8,191 nt of DNA, taken from Rhodothermales bacterium. Its GTDB lineage: Bacteria > Bacteroidota > Rhodothermia > Rhodothermales > VXPQ01. Shown in pieces: positions 1-5,644 of this stretch. The notes under the pieces are model-generated. The model saw nothing but the letters and a program-made list of their open reading frames with translations. It ran no database searches and was not told where the DNA came from. The stretch's first letter is position 1. Each line of letters begins with the position of its first letter. Location of the stretch: NCBI GenBank assembly GCA_028283985.1, contig JANQSQ010000275.1, forward strand, positions 1-8,191, in the 5' to 3' direction. A program made the translations under genes and the position numbers.

Positions 1-857
1 AGTTGGTCGTCTTCGATGAGGCGCATCGCTCTATCGCTTCGACCGCCACTTCGGTCATGCAGGAAATCGGATTGACGCGCTGGCAAAAAAACGACGAGCC
101 ATTTCTTCTTGGCCTTACCGCAACGCCTTATCGGGGACACAACGAAGAAGAAACCGCTTGGCTTGCCAACAGATATGGCCGCATACGACTCGATTCAGGA
201 GCGTTTTCCAACGATGACCCGCAAAAGGTCATCAAGGAGTTACAAGACATGAAAGTGCTCGCTCAGGCAGACCACGAAACCATTGATGGTGGAACGTTCC
301 GATTACACGAAGAAGAAATTGAGGAGATGTTAAAATTCGTGCGGAGATCGGGAGCAGTGCAGCACATGCGGGCTTGGCTCCCAACGAGTGTAGAGGATCG
401 CATAGCATCCGATTCCGAACGTACCAAACGCATCGTTCAAGCCTACGAAGCACATATTGAACCGGATTGGCCCACCCTGATTTTCGCAACATCGGTCGAG
501 CATGCCCAAACCGTTGCAGCACTCCTCAATCGGAAGGGGATTATATCTCGTGCCGTAAGCGGCGACACGGAAACGGCAACCCGCCGCCGAGTGGTTGAAG
601 AGTTTCGTCGCGGTGATATCAAAGCACTCGTTAACTACGGTGTATTCCGCGAAGGCTTTGATGCGCCCAAGACCCGCGCCATTATCGTAGCCCGGCCGGT
701 ATACAGTCCGAATCTCTATTTTCAGATGATAGGCAGGGGTTTGCGGGGATTGCTAAACGGCGGCGGCGACCGCTGCCTCATTCTCAACGTCCGTGACAAC
801 ATCGAGAACTTCGATAAAGCACTCGCCTTCTCAGACCTGGAGTGGCTCTGGGCCTGA
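1..857 (+). CDS. SF2 DEAH-type helicase, C-terminal part (5' end outside window)
   Basis: ATP-dependent superfamily 2 helicase or translocase, entering the window already open and ending at TGA 855-857. Counting from the TTG codon at position 3 as residue 1, the visible motifs are Walker B/motif II FDEAH (4-8), motif III LTATP (38-42), the second RecA-like domain beginning TLIFATS (158-164), motif V REGFDAP (216-222) and motif VI QMIGRGLRG (241-249) with its arginine finger. Motif I (Walker A) and everything before it lie outside the window, so the TTG is internal and not a start. The arrangement (REGFD, then Q-x-x-GRG-x-R) is that of the restriction-enzyme/UvrB-like helicase group, common in stand-alone accessory helicases and in restriction or defence loci. 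Only about 35 residues follow motif VI, so there is no large C-terminal domain. It converges on the gene at 885-1322 with 27 bases between. The helicase assignment is firm; the biological role is unknown. Confidence 0.9.
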   Translation, partial: LVVFDEAHRSIASTATSVMQEIGLTRWQKNDEPFLLGLTATPYRGHNEEETAWLANRYGRIRLDSGAFSNDDPQKVIKELQDMKVLAQADHETIDGGTFRLHEEEIEEMLKFVRRSGAVQHMRAWLPTSVEDRIASDSERTKRIVQAYEAHIEPDWPTLIFATSVEHAQTVAALLNRKGIISRAVSGDTETATRRRVVEEFRRGDIKALVNYGVFREGFDAPKTRAIIVARPVYSPNLYFQMIGRGLRGLLNGGGDRCLILNVRDNIENFDKALAFSDLEWLWA

Positions 858-884
858 CATGCGTTTGTGCAGAAACAGAGAATG

Positions 885-1322
885 TTATCCTTCCAACCTT
901 CTGATTCTTCTCTGCAAGTCTTCTATGGCTGGTTGAAGATCGACATTGAGAGTCGCCTGTAATTTGCGCACATTCTCAAGTTCTGAGCGAAGCTTTCCTG
1001 CCGGATCCGACGGCTCCGGATTCCCAAAATCGACGCCATGTTTTTGTACAAGCACCCAAAGGCGCTCGTACTTTTCTCGCACATCGGGCGACCAGGTTGC
1101 TTCTGGGCCGGTTGCGCCTGATTGCTGCCGGATCCTGGTAGCAAGGGTTAATTTCGACTGTTTGAGAGCGGATTCTAGTAAGCGCTCAAGCGGAATCGTA
1201 CCCGTAAAATCAACGCCTCTGAAAATCCCATCGAATTTTGCGTAGACATGCGCCTTGACATCGACGTTTTGGCCATCGACGATTCTATATTCGTCAATGG
1301 CATAATCTGTATCCTTGCCCAT
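885..1322 (-). CDS. hypothetical protein, 145 aa, helical C-terminus
   Basis: I do not recognise this protein. It has 145 residues, starting at ATG 1322-1320. The N-terminal 45 residues are rich in alternating hydrophobic and charged positions (for example KAHVYAKFDGIFRGVDFTGT at 23-42), which suggests a small beta-rich domain. Residues 80-95 look helical, and residues about 109-145 (from KLRSELENVRKL to DLQRRIRRLEG) have the heptad-like spacing of a coiled coil. No signal peptide or membrane segment is seen. There is no convincing Shine-Dalgarno before the ATG. An AT-rich stretch at 1323-1350 (minus-strand ATTCATTATAGC just before the start) could hold a promoter or a very short leader. The gene lies outside the hemW-flanked segment, just beyond the outer repeat copy, and faces the helicase. 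The open frame is long for its size and has coherent composition, so it is probably real. Confidence 0.6.
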   Translation of the reverse strand: MGKDTDYAIDEYRIVDGQNVDVKAHVYAKFDGIFRGVDFTGTIPLERLLESALKQSKLTLATRIRQQSGATGPEATWSPDVREKYERLWVLVQKHGVDFGNPEPSDPAGKLRSELENVRKLQATLNVDLQPAIEDLQRRIRRLEG

Positions 1323-1370
1323 AGCTATAATGAATAGTTTCTAAAAACCCGGTCTACATGATAAGGATCT

Positions 1371-1429
1371 CCCCCTCACCCCACCAACCCCTCCACCACG
1401 GAATCGCACACCAGCTTGCTTGGATCTGT
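1371..1429 (-). repeat. outer direct-repeat copy: detached hemW 3' end
   Basis: This stretch repeats 4377-4435, the 3' end of hemW, in the same orientation at an offset of 3006 bases, with 53 of 59 positions identical. The 44 bases 1371-1414 differ at one site only (1400). In the hemW frame it encodes KLVCDSVVEGLVG and then the TGA stop (1378-1376), exactly as in the intact gene. The first two differences (1400, Ser codon TCG/TCC; 1415, Lys codon AAA/AAG) and the one at 1427 (Thr) are synonymous. This suggests descent from a functional hemW allele rather than random decay of a duplicate. Similarity fades upstream of about codon 16 from the stop, where a PIN-toxin remnant begins. It is best read as one flank (att-like) of an insertion into hemW. 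Confidence 0.85.
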
Positions 1430-1431
1430 CG

Positions 1432-1488
1432 GACAAGCGATTTCAGAAACTCGGCAGGCGTTACGATTTCCACGTCACGAAACGGACT
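1432..1488 (-). pseudogene. PIN-domain toxin C-terminal remnant
   Basis: Reading the minus strand from 1488 in the frame of codon 1488-1486 gives SPFRDVEIVTPAEFLKSLV. The pattern (F-R-D-V-x-I-V-T-P-x-E-F-L) matches from memory the extreme C-terminus of PIN-family toxins of the COG1569/TIGR00305 type, which commonly end in I-(V/L)-TP-x-EFL. No start codon and none of the catalytic acidic residues remain. The segment is fused directly to the end of a helix-turn-helix antitoxin-like frame upstream and runs into the hemW 3'-end copy downstream. It therefore looks like debris left by deletion or insertion events. The match is short, so the family call is tentative. Confidence 0.45.
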
Positions 1489-1697
1489 TAGAGCAAGCAG
1501 TCGAGTTCAGATCGGCTCGTACGGAGGCGCCGCGCCATTTCCACCCTGGAAATGCCTTGTTGCTTCATCGCCTCAGCAAGTTGAAAGGCCAGTACGCGCT
1601 TTACGGCCTGTTCAGTAGTTGCCTCATAGACGCCCTGTTCCTTGAGATAATCGTCAAAGAATTGTCCAGGGTGGCCTTTTTCTATGTCGCGGTTCAT
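1488..1697 (-). pseudogene. truncated HTH antitoxin-like gene (HigA/Fis-type), 69 aa
   Basis: Starts at ATG 1697-1695 with a good Shine-Dalgarno (GAGAGG, six bases upstream) and stops at TAA 1490-1488, giving 69 residues. The body (FFDDYLKEQGVYEA at 13-26, AVKRVLAFQLAEAMKQQGIS at 31-50, helix-turn-helix VEMARRLRTSRSELD at 52-66) closely resembles the small helix-turn-helix antitoxins often labelled Fis-family or HigA-like. Those, as I remember them, continue about 25 residues past L-D-x-L-L with a DPDN-x-S-V-T-L segment and run to roughly 95 residues. Here the frame hits a stop straight after LDCLL, and the next codons in another frame look like a PIN-toxin tail. The C-terminal dimerisation or stabilising part is therefore lost. 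It may still make a DNA-binding fragment. I see no identifiable partner toxin upstream. The open frame continues upstream to 1823, but that extension has no family character. Confidence 0.65.
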
Positions 1698-1871
1698 TTC
1701 AAGCCTCTCATTCTCTTGATCGCCAGCCGGAGGTTCGGATGCACATTCGGCATGCACGCCAACTGCCGTCGCGCATCCCGGTTCCGGACAGCCATGGAAG
1801 GCTGCAAACCACCAGGGGCGCAAGATAGCCCAAGGCCATGAAAAAGATGATCAACGAATGCTATGACACTT
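1698..1871. other. intergenic gap inside the accessory segment
   Basis: These 174 bases lie between the 279-aa gene and the truncated antitoxin, both on the minus strand. The Shine-Dalgarno of the antitoxin occupies its left edge (about 1703-1709). Open frames here on either strand are short and have no recognisable family signal. No clear terminator hairpin, tRNA or repeat was found. It may carry the promoter of the antitoxin or the remains of its lost toxin partner. Confidence 0.4.
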
Positions 1872-2711
1872 TTACGCCATATCAGTTATGATGGATGAGG
1901 TGGCGGTTTCGTCCTCGAAACTTACCCACTCGGCATCGAACCGCTGGTACGGTTCAATATCCGCAAGCGTGATCTCGTCGGTACCCAGTACATCAACGCC
2001 GACAAACTGAATGGTCGGTTTGAACTGATCCCAGAATATCTCAATCGCCTGCTCCATCTCCGAGCGCTTTTCAGCCCATCCTGCAAGGCCCCGCATCGAA
2101 TGCGGAACCGCAAGAATGAAATGACACTTGTACGGGCTCCCGGCTGGAAGTTCACGCAGTGTATTGAGTCGCATGTACACTCCTTGCAACCATTCGCTAT
2201 ACCTCTTCAGCAGCTCCCGCCAGTCTTTCAATTTCGAACGCCAACGCTGATCAAAGGCTGTCGGGAATGCCGTGCGGATGTACCGCTTGGCAAGCCACTC
2301 TGCGATAAGCCTGCGTTCTTTATCGGGCAAGCATTCCTCCGCCGAATCACTCATCAGAAGGGTTCGAGGAACTGTCCAGCGATTATAGGCAGCAAATGAC
2401 AGCAAAGCAGGTTTTCCATTCCTCTGGGTCACAAACTGCAGGATCCGCGGATTTCTGCCGGACAAGTACTGCTTATTCGCTTGCTGGCCAAGAGCAACAT
2501 TTGCTTTCAGGACTTCGACGAAGGGTTCTTTGTCAATGTTGGGGTTGACGATGTCGCAGTCGTGGCTCGTCAGGATAAGCAAATCCGTACCGCTCACATC
2601 CACCGATTCAGGGGCATGCTTACTGGCAAGACTTGTCAATTCAGGCCCCAGTACCGCACCCTGGCGCCACCCGCGATTCACAATCGCATCGCTGTCGAAC
2701 ATCTCGGACAT
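1872..2711 (-). CDS. uncharacterised 279-aa protein with SHDCD motif, third gene of cassette
   Basis: I do not recognise a named family. The protein starts at ATG 2711, six bases after the TAG of the helix-turn-helix gene, so the two are almost certainly co-transcribed. An internal ATG at 2702 is a less likely start. Visible blocks are a conserved-looking N-terminal phrase WRQGAVLGPEL (15-25), then LLILTSHDCDIVNPNIDKEP (44-63) with clustered His, Asp and Cys, SGRNPRILQF (84-93), and AEWLAKRYIRTAFPTAFD (137-154). A C-terminal alpha/beta part follows (HFILAVPHSMRGLAGWAE at 197-214, then IQFVGVDVL at 234-242). The SHDCD cluster could be a metal site or catalytic centre; that is inference. No signal peptide or membrane helix is seen, so it is probably cytoplasmic. 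It ends the cassette begun by the TIGR04255-family gene. Confidence is high that it is a real gene and low on any function. Confidence 0.8.
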   Translation of the reverse strand: MSEMFDSDAIVNRGWRQGAVLGPELTSLASKHAPESVDVSGTDLLILTSHDCDIVNPNIDKEPFVEVLKANVALGQQANKQYLSGRNPRILQFVTQRNGKPALLSFAAYNRWTVPRTLLMSDSAEECLPDKERRLIAEWLAKRYIRTAFPTAFDQRWRSKLKDWRELLKRYSEWLQGVYMRLNTLRELPAGSPYKCHFILAVPHSMRGLAGWAEKRSEMEQAIEIFWDQFKPTIQFVGVDVLGTDEITLADIEPYQRFDAEWVSFEDETATSSIITDMA

Positions 2712-2717
2712 ATTCTG

Positions 2718-3389
2718 CTACTTCGGCCAATCCCTTAGCGCCACATTGTTTGCGAGTTGTTTTTTTCTCTGCTCCCGATCCGGTTCCTCGAAACCGAGGC
2801 GACGCAGTCGATCTTCCCGCCTTGCTCTTGTTCGGGAAGCTGCGTCCCCCAATATCTGCACCTGTTTGATAACCTGGATCAAGCGGGTTTCGTCAACCTG
2901 TTCCTCGCCAAGCATGTCGATTAAGGATGGCGCTCCCGACTCTGTGGGCTGACGAACAAAGCGCGCATTGAGCGGGGCCAGACTTGATACCGAGGCACGT
3001 TCAAGAACACGAAGGAGGGTGCTCAGCCGCTTCGTATTAGCGGCGTTAGGCCGATTACCTCGCAACCACTCGTATATGGTGGGACGAGTCACGCGGAGAA
3101 TCCGGGCCAGTTGTGACTTGTTCAGCGACAGTGCTGCAAGTAATTCCTGTACCTGTTCGGCAACAGGAAGAAACACAACGTTGAGCAAGCCGGGCACAAC
3201 CTCCTGCATACGCTCAATGGATCGGCGGTCATAAACAAGAGGACTTGATCCGATGCGAAAAATCGTGGTAATTATCACACCTTTCTGATGGTGCTGCTGA
3301 CTACTGGGCACATAACTATACCCGCCCAGCAACATGGGATTTGCCTGTACCAAGGCTTCGTAACCTTCACGGACGGTCGTCGATGTCAT
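2718..3389 (-). CDS. helix-turn-helix (XRE-like) DNA-binding protein, 223 aa
   Basis: Probable transcriptional regulator or antitoxin-like partner of the cassette. I chose the ATG at 3389-3387 over the in-frame GTG two codons earlier. It overlaps the stop of the upstream gene as ATGA and has GAGGTG five bases ahead, the classic layout for coupled translation. Counting from this ATG, the helix-turn-helix lies at about 79-111: VQELLAALSLNKSQLARIL (80-98), then RVTRPTIYEWLRGNRP (99-114), with the recognition helix around RPTIYEWL. The helix-turn-helix follows roughly 75 residues of unassigned N-terminal sequence and is followed by TKRLSTLLRVLE. The C-terminal third (about 165-223) is helical and very basic (SRTRARREDRLRRLG near 185-199). 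It is longer than a typical 70-110 residue XRE regulator and has extra domains on both sides. Autoregulation of the cassette is plausible, with the twin repeats at 4215-4236 as a candidate target. The fold call is firm; the role is inferred. Confidence 0.8.
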   Translation of the reverse strand: MTSTTVREGYEALVQANPMLLGGYSYVPSSQQHHQKGVIITTIFRIGSSPLVYDRRSIERMQEVVPGLLNVVFLPVAEQVQELLAALSLNKSQLARILRVTRPTIYEWLRGNRPNAANTKRLSTLLRVLERASVSSLAPLNARFVRQPTESGAPSLIDMLGEEQVDETRLIQVIKQVQILGDAASRTRARREDRLRRLGFEEPDREQRKKQLANNVALRDWPK

Positions 3390-4207
3390 TTCCACACCTC
3401 GACCGCGGCCTTGGTCACCACATGCTTATGAAATGTCTCGACAAGGTGATCGTGCATTTCGAATGCTCTCGCGACAATCCAGTCGGCGTCGGGATCGAAA
3501 TTTCCTTCGATATAGTGGTCCATATCGATCAGCGTGATCAGTTCGCCTTTTGTCGCCCGGGGAACGTGTTTCGGTGCAGCGCCGGCAAGATCGGGAGGCA
3601 GCGAAAGGCCTTGATCGTTCTGGGCAACACGCACGATCAGGGTTCCGGATTCATTCCCAACCGATGTCCTGCCAGTACTTTCTACATGCAGCCGATGCGT
3701 TCCGGATTTAAAAACCTCGTCCACGACGCCATGGAATCCAGACTGGAGATAAAAACGAAAGTCTTCGTCCCCGTCCTTGCGTGGCTGGACGACATCGACA
3801 TATCGAAGACCTACACGCTGAACAACGCCCAACCGGTCATGCTCGGTTTTCGTGAACACCGTGCAGATCATTTGCAGGAATTTCTCAGCGTAATCCTCGA
3901 ACCTGCCATAATCTGTGGTCTGGAGGACTATGCTGTCCTCCATCACCAGGATGCTCCAGGCCTCGTCTCTGGTTCGGTACTCCCATCGCTGCTGCTCATT
4001 CACTTGAACCGGCACCCCGCCACCCGGAACGAAAGTGAACTGCTGAACTTTTCCAGAACGCTCAATAGGAAATCCATTCTGCCGAAATTCCTCTTGAATT
4101 TCAGGGATGTAGCGCCCCATCTGGCGAATGGAACTAAATCGGACCTGACCCAGAACCAGCACCAGTGGTTGCTTGGACAGGGGTATATATCGGCATTGGT
4201 GTTGCAT
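3386..4207 (-). CDS. TIGR04255 family protein
   Basis: Member, by recalled pattern, of TIGR04255, a sporadically distributed family of roughly 250-270 residues with no established function; this copy has 273. Supporting blocks are the N-terminal PLVLVLGQVRFS (14-25), the central RWEYRTRDEAWSILVMED (74-91) followed by SIVLQTTDYGRFEDY (92-106), and the signature RVGLRYVDVV (131-140). No signal peptide or membrane segment is present. It starts at ATG 4207-4205. The leader has only a purine-rich AAGAAAAG near the start, and a pair of identical 10-base repeats sits immediately upstream. It is the first gene of a minus-strand cassette and overlaps the next gene by four bases (ATGA at 3389-3386). 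The patchy distribution of the family and its position in inserted DNA fit an accessory, possibly defence-related role, but nothing in the sequence shows an enzymatic activity. Confidence 0.75.
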   Translation of the reverse strand: MQHQCRYIPLSKQPLVLVLGQVRFSSIRQMGRYIPEIQEEFRQNGFPIERSGKVQQFTFVPGGGVPVQVNEQQRWEYRTRDEAWSILVMEDSIVLQTTDYGRFEDYAEKFLQMICTVFTKTEHDRLGVVQRVGLRYVDVVQPRKDGDEDFRFYLQSGFHGVVDEVFKSGTHRLHVESTGRTSVGNESGTLIVRVAQNDQGLSLPPDLAGAAPKHVPRATKGELITLIDMDHYIEGNFDPDADWIVARAFEMHDHLVETFHKHVVTKAAVEVWK

Positions 4208-4214
4208 AGGCTTT

Positions 4215-4236
4215 TCTTACACTTAATCTTACACTT
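4215..4236 (-). promoter_or_regulatory. twin 10-bp direct repeat upstream of cassette, candidate operator
   Basis: TCTTACACTT occurs twice on the plus strand (4215-4224 and 4227-4236), separated by AA, giving a 12-base period. On the coding strand it reads AAGTGTAAGA, TT, AAGTGTAAGA and ends seven bases before the ATG at 4207. A protein bound here could block ribosome entry or transcription of all three genes. The helix-turn-helix product of the second gene is the obvious candidate. The repeat is certain; the operator role is inferred. Confidence 0.45.
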
Positions 4237-4376
4237 CTGATGTTGACGGGCAAGGCGGATGGGTTGTTCCACAAAAAAATCACCTTTTTTCAAGCGAAAT
4301 TGCTGCAACGACTGCGGTAGCCCGGAATTTCGGAAGCCGCAACCCAAGAAGGATGGACCGAGGAATGGCAGCCATC
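4237..4376. other. leader region between hemW stop and cassette
   Basis: Together with the twin repeats this is the gap between hemW and the cassette, both transcribed on the minus strand. It contains T- and A-rich runs around 4274-4291 (coding strand TTGAAAAAAGGTGATTTTTT) that could hold a promoter for the cassette. It also has short imperfect inverted repeats near 4322-4336 and 4365-4380. None is a convincing Rho-independent terminator, as no T run follows a stable stem. Read-through from hemW therefore cannot be excluded. Confidence 0.3.
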
Positions 4377-4435
4377 CCCCCTCACCCCACCAACCCCTCC
4401 ACCACCGAATCGCACACCAGTTTCCCTGCATCCGT
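4377..4435 (-). repeat. inner direct-repeat copy within intact hemW 3' end
   Basis: The partner of 1371-1429. It covers the last 17 sense codons of hemW, the TGA stop (4384-4382) and five following bases, all G on the coding strand. Because the best-conserved 44 bases encode the same C-terminus in both copies, recombination between them would delete 3006 bp and leave an intact hemW. Confidence 0.85.
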
Positions 4436-5644
4436 GAGGCAGAGATAGCCGTTTCCGGGCCATTCGATATAGCCTTCCTCCTCAAGCGCGGTCAGCAGGT
4501 CGGGCTTTCCGGATAAAAGATCCATGCCGTACATCCGTTTCAGCCGGTGTACGTCCAGCCCGTCCGAGGTACGCAGCCGCAGAAAGATATACTCGTTCGC
4601 CAGCATTTCCAGCGACAGGGCGTCCTCGCCCCCTACAGGAGGCACGCGCTGCTGCACCAGCGCTTCGTACTTGCGCAGGTTGGGCTCGTTATACCACCGG
4701 CGGGCGCCCGTACCGGTCTTGCGGGCCGATCCGTTCTCCGTACCCGTTTGGACCGCTCCATTACCTGTTTCCTCTCCGTCCGTCCCGGTCTGTTCCGCAG
4801 ACCCTGATCCCCCACCTGCTTCACTCCGTCCATCCCACCAGAACGAATGGGCGGACGGACCGAATCCGAGGTAATTGGCGTGCCGCCAGTATATCTCGTT
4901 GTGACGGGATCGCATGCCCGGCAGGGCAAAGCTCGATATTTCGTAGTGCTCATAGCCGCGCTCCCGCATAAAATCCATCGTGAACCGGTACCGCCCCGCG
5001 AATTCTTCCTCCGGGGCAGGCGTCACGCGCCCCTGCGTCACCATCTTGAAAAGGGGCGTGCGTTCCTCTATGGCGAGCCCGTACGTGGAGAGATGCGGCA
5101 CGCCCAGCCGGGTCAGTTTCTGCACATTGGCGCACCAGTATTCCTCCGGCTGATCGGGGATACCGAAAATGAGATCGACAGACAGATTGTCGAAACCCGC
5201 CTCCTGCGCCTTTTCTATGGCCTGTACGGCCTGTTCCGGAGTATGACTCCGGTTCAGAAACGTCAGATCGGTCTCGTAAAAAGATTGTACGCCGATGCTC
5301 AGCCGGTCGAACCCGAGGGAACGGAGCGCGCGCAGATAGTCGGGCTCCGCATCGTCAGGATTCATCTCCAGCGTCGTTTCGCACACATCGCTGGTTCGGA
5401 AAGAACGGCGGATCGTATCCAGCAAATCGGCCAGATCGCGGGCGGGCAGAAGCGACGGGGTGCCGCCCCCGAAATAAATGGTTTCGATGGGTTCGCGCCA
5501 GGCATATTCCGCCGCATAATGCGCCAGTTCGGTATGCATGGCCTTCAGAAAAGGCGTCCGGGACGACCGCGTCGTCGTAAAATAGAAATCGCAGTAGATG
5601 CAGCGTTGCGCGCAGAAAGGGATATGGAGATATAAGGACGCCAC
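4382..5644 (-). CDS. hemW: radical SAM family haem chaperone HemW
   Basis: HemW (formerly mistaken for oxygen-independent coproporphyrinogen III oxidase) is a cytoplasmic radical SAM protein that binds haem and delivers it to haemoproteins. The 420-residue product has the N-terminal signature YLHIPFC with the cluster-binding CxxxCxxC at Cys11, Cys15 and Cys18, followed by Asp-Phe-Tyr. It also has GGGTPS (59-64) for SAM binding, SIGVQSF (116-122), the LIFGIPDQ block (158-165), STYGLAIEERTPL (186-198), and the family motif RHNEIYW (247-253). The start is GTG 5644-5642, directly abutting the TGA of the upstream gene. It gives the expected MASLYLHIPF N-terminus, so translation is probably coupled. 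Unusual is a Gly/Thr/Glu-rich insert of about 42 residues (272-313) between SFWWDG and ARRWYNEPN, which makes the protein longer than the usual 370-390. The 3' end is duplicated at 1371-1429. Functional assignment is firm. Confidence 0.93.
   Translation of the reverse strand: MASLYLHIPFCAQRCIYCDFYFTTTRSSRTPFLKAMHTELAHYAAEYAWREPIETIYFGGGTPSLLPARDLADLLDTIRRSFRTSDVCETTLEMNPDDAEPDYLRALRSLGFDRLSIGVQSFYETDLTFLNRSHTPEQAVQAIEKAQEAGFDNLSVDLIFGIPDQPEEYWCANVQKLTRLGVPHLSTYGLAIEERTPLFKMVTQGRVTPAPEEEFAGRYRFTMDFMRERGYEHYEISSFALPGMRSRHNEIYWRHANYLGFGPSAHSFWWDGRSEAGGGSGSAEQTGTDGEETGNGAVQTGTENGSARKTGTGARRWYNEPNLRKYEALVQQRVPPVGGEDALSLEMLANEYIFLRLRTSDGLDVHRLKRMYGMDLLSGKPDLLTALEEEGYIEWPGNGYLCLTDAGKLVCDSVVEGLVG
4706..4831 (-). 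repeat. low-complexity insert within hemW
   Basis: Codons 272-313 of hemW encode a Gly/Ser/Thr/Glu-rich stretch with a degenerate recurring unit (EQTGTDG at 284-290, VQTGTENG at 298-305, RKTGTG at 308-313). The DNA shows matching imperfect repeats of a GTnCCnGTnTG-like motif on the plus strand, which suggests growth by slippage. It sits between the conserved SFWW segment and the ARRWYN segment, where other HemW proteins, as I recall them, have only a few residues. It is in frame and probably forms a flexible surface loop. Confidence 0.7.

Noticed and set aside
858..915. Terminator between the convergent helicase and the 145-aa gene
   Set aside because: TGCAGA and TCTGCA arms exist but are about 40 bases apart, with no compact stem or T run.
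1698..1800. Possible HigB-like toxin end overlapping the truncated antitoxin start as ATGA
   Set aside because: A short minus-strand frame does end at a TGA overlapping ATG 1697. Its roughly 33 residues match no toxin pattern I know, so the overlap may be chance.
1838..1891. Short plus-strand frame starting MKKMINECYDTF
   Set aside because: It has only 17 codons, no convincing ribosome site and no context, and it overlaps the 3' end of a real gene.
3341..4240. 299-codon plus-strand open frame opposite the TIGR04255-family gene
   Set aside because: It lies antisense to a gene with recognisable family motifs, has no family character of its own, and spans the junction of two tightly coupled minus-strand genes.
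4365..4380. Hairpin GGATGGC/GCCATTCC just after the hemW stop as a terminator
   Set aside because: The stem is interrupted and short, and no T run follows it on the coding strand. It is not a credible Rho-independent terminator.
4847..5635. 262-codon plus-strand open frame opposite hemW
   Set aside because: It is a shadow of hemW on the other strand. The sequence is rich in Arg, Gly and Pro with no domain, as expected from antisense reading of GC-rich coding DNA.
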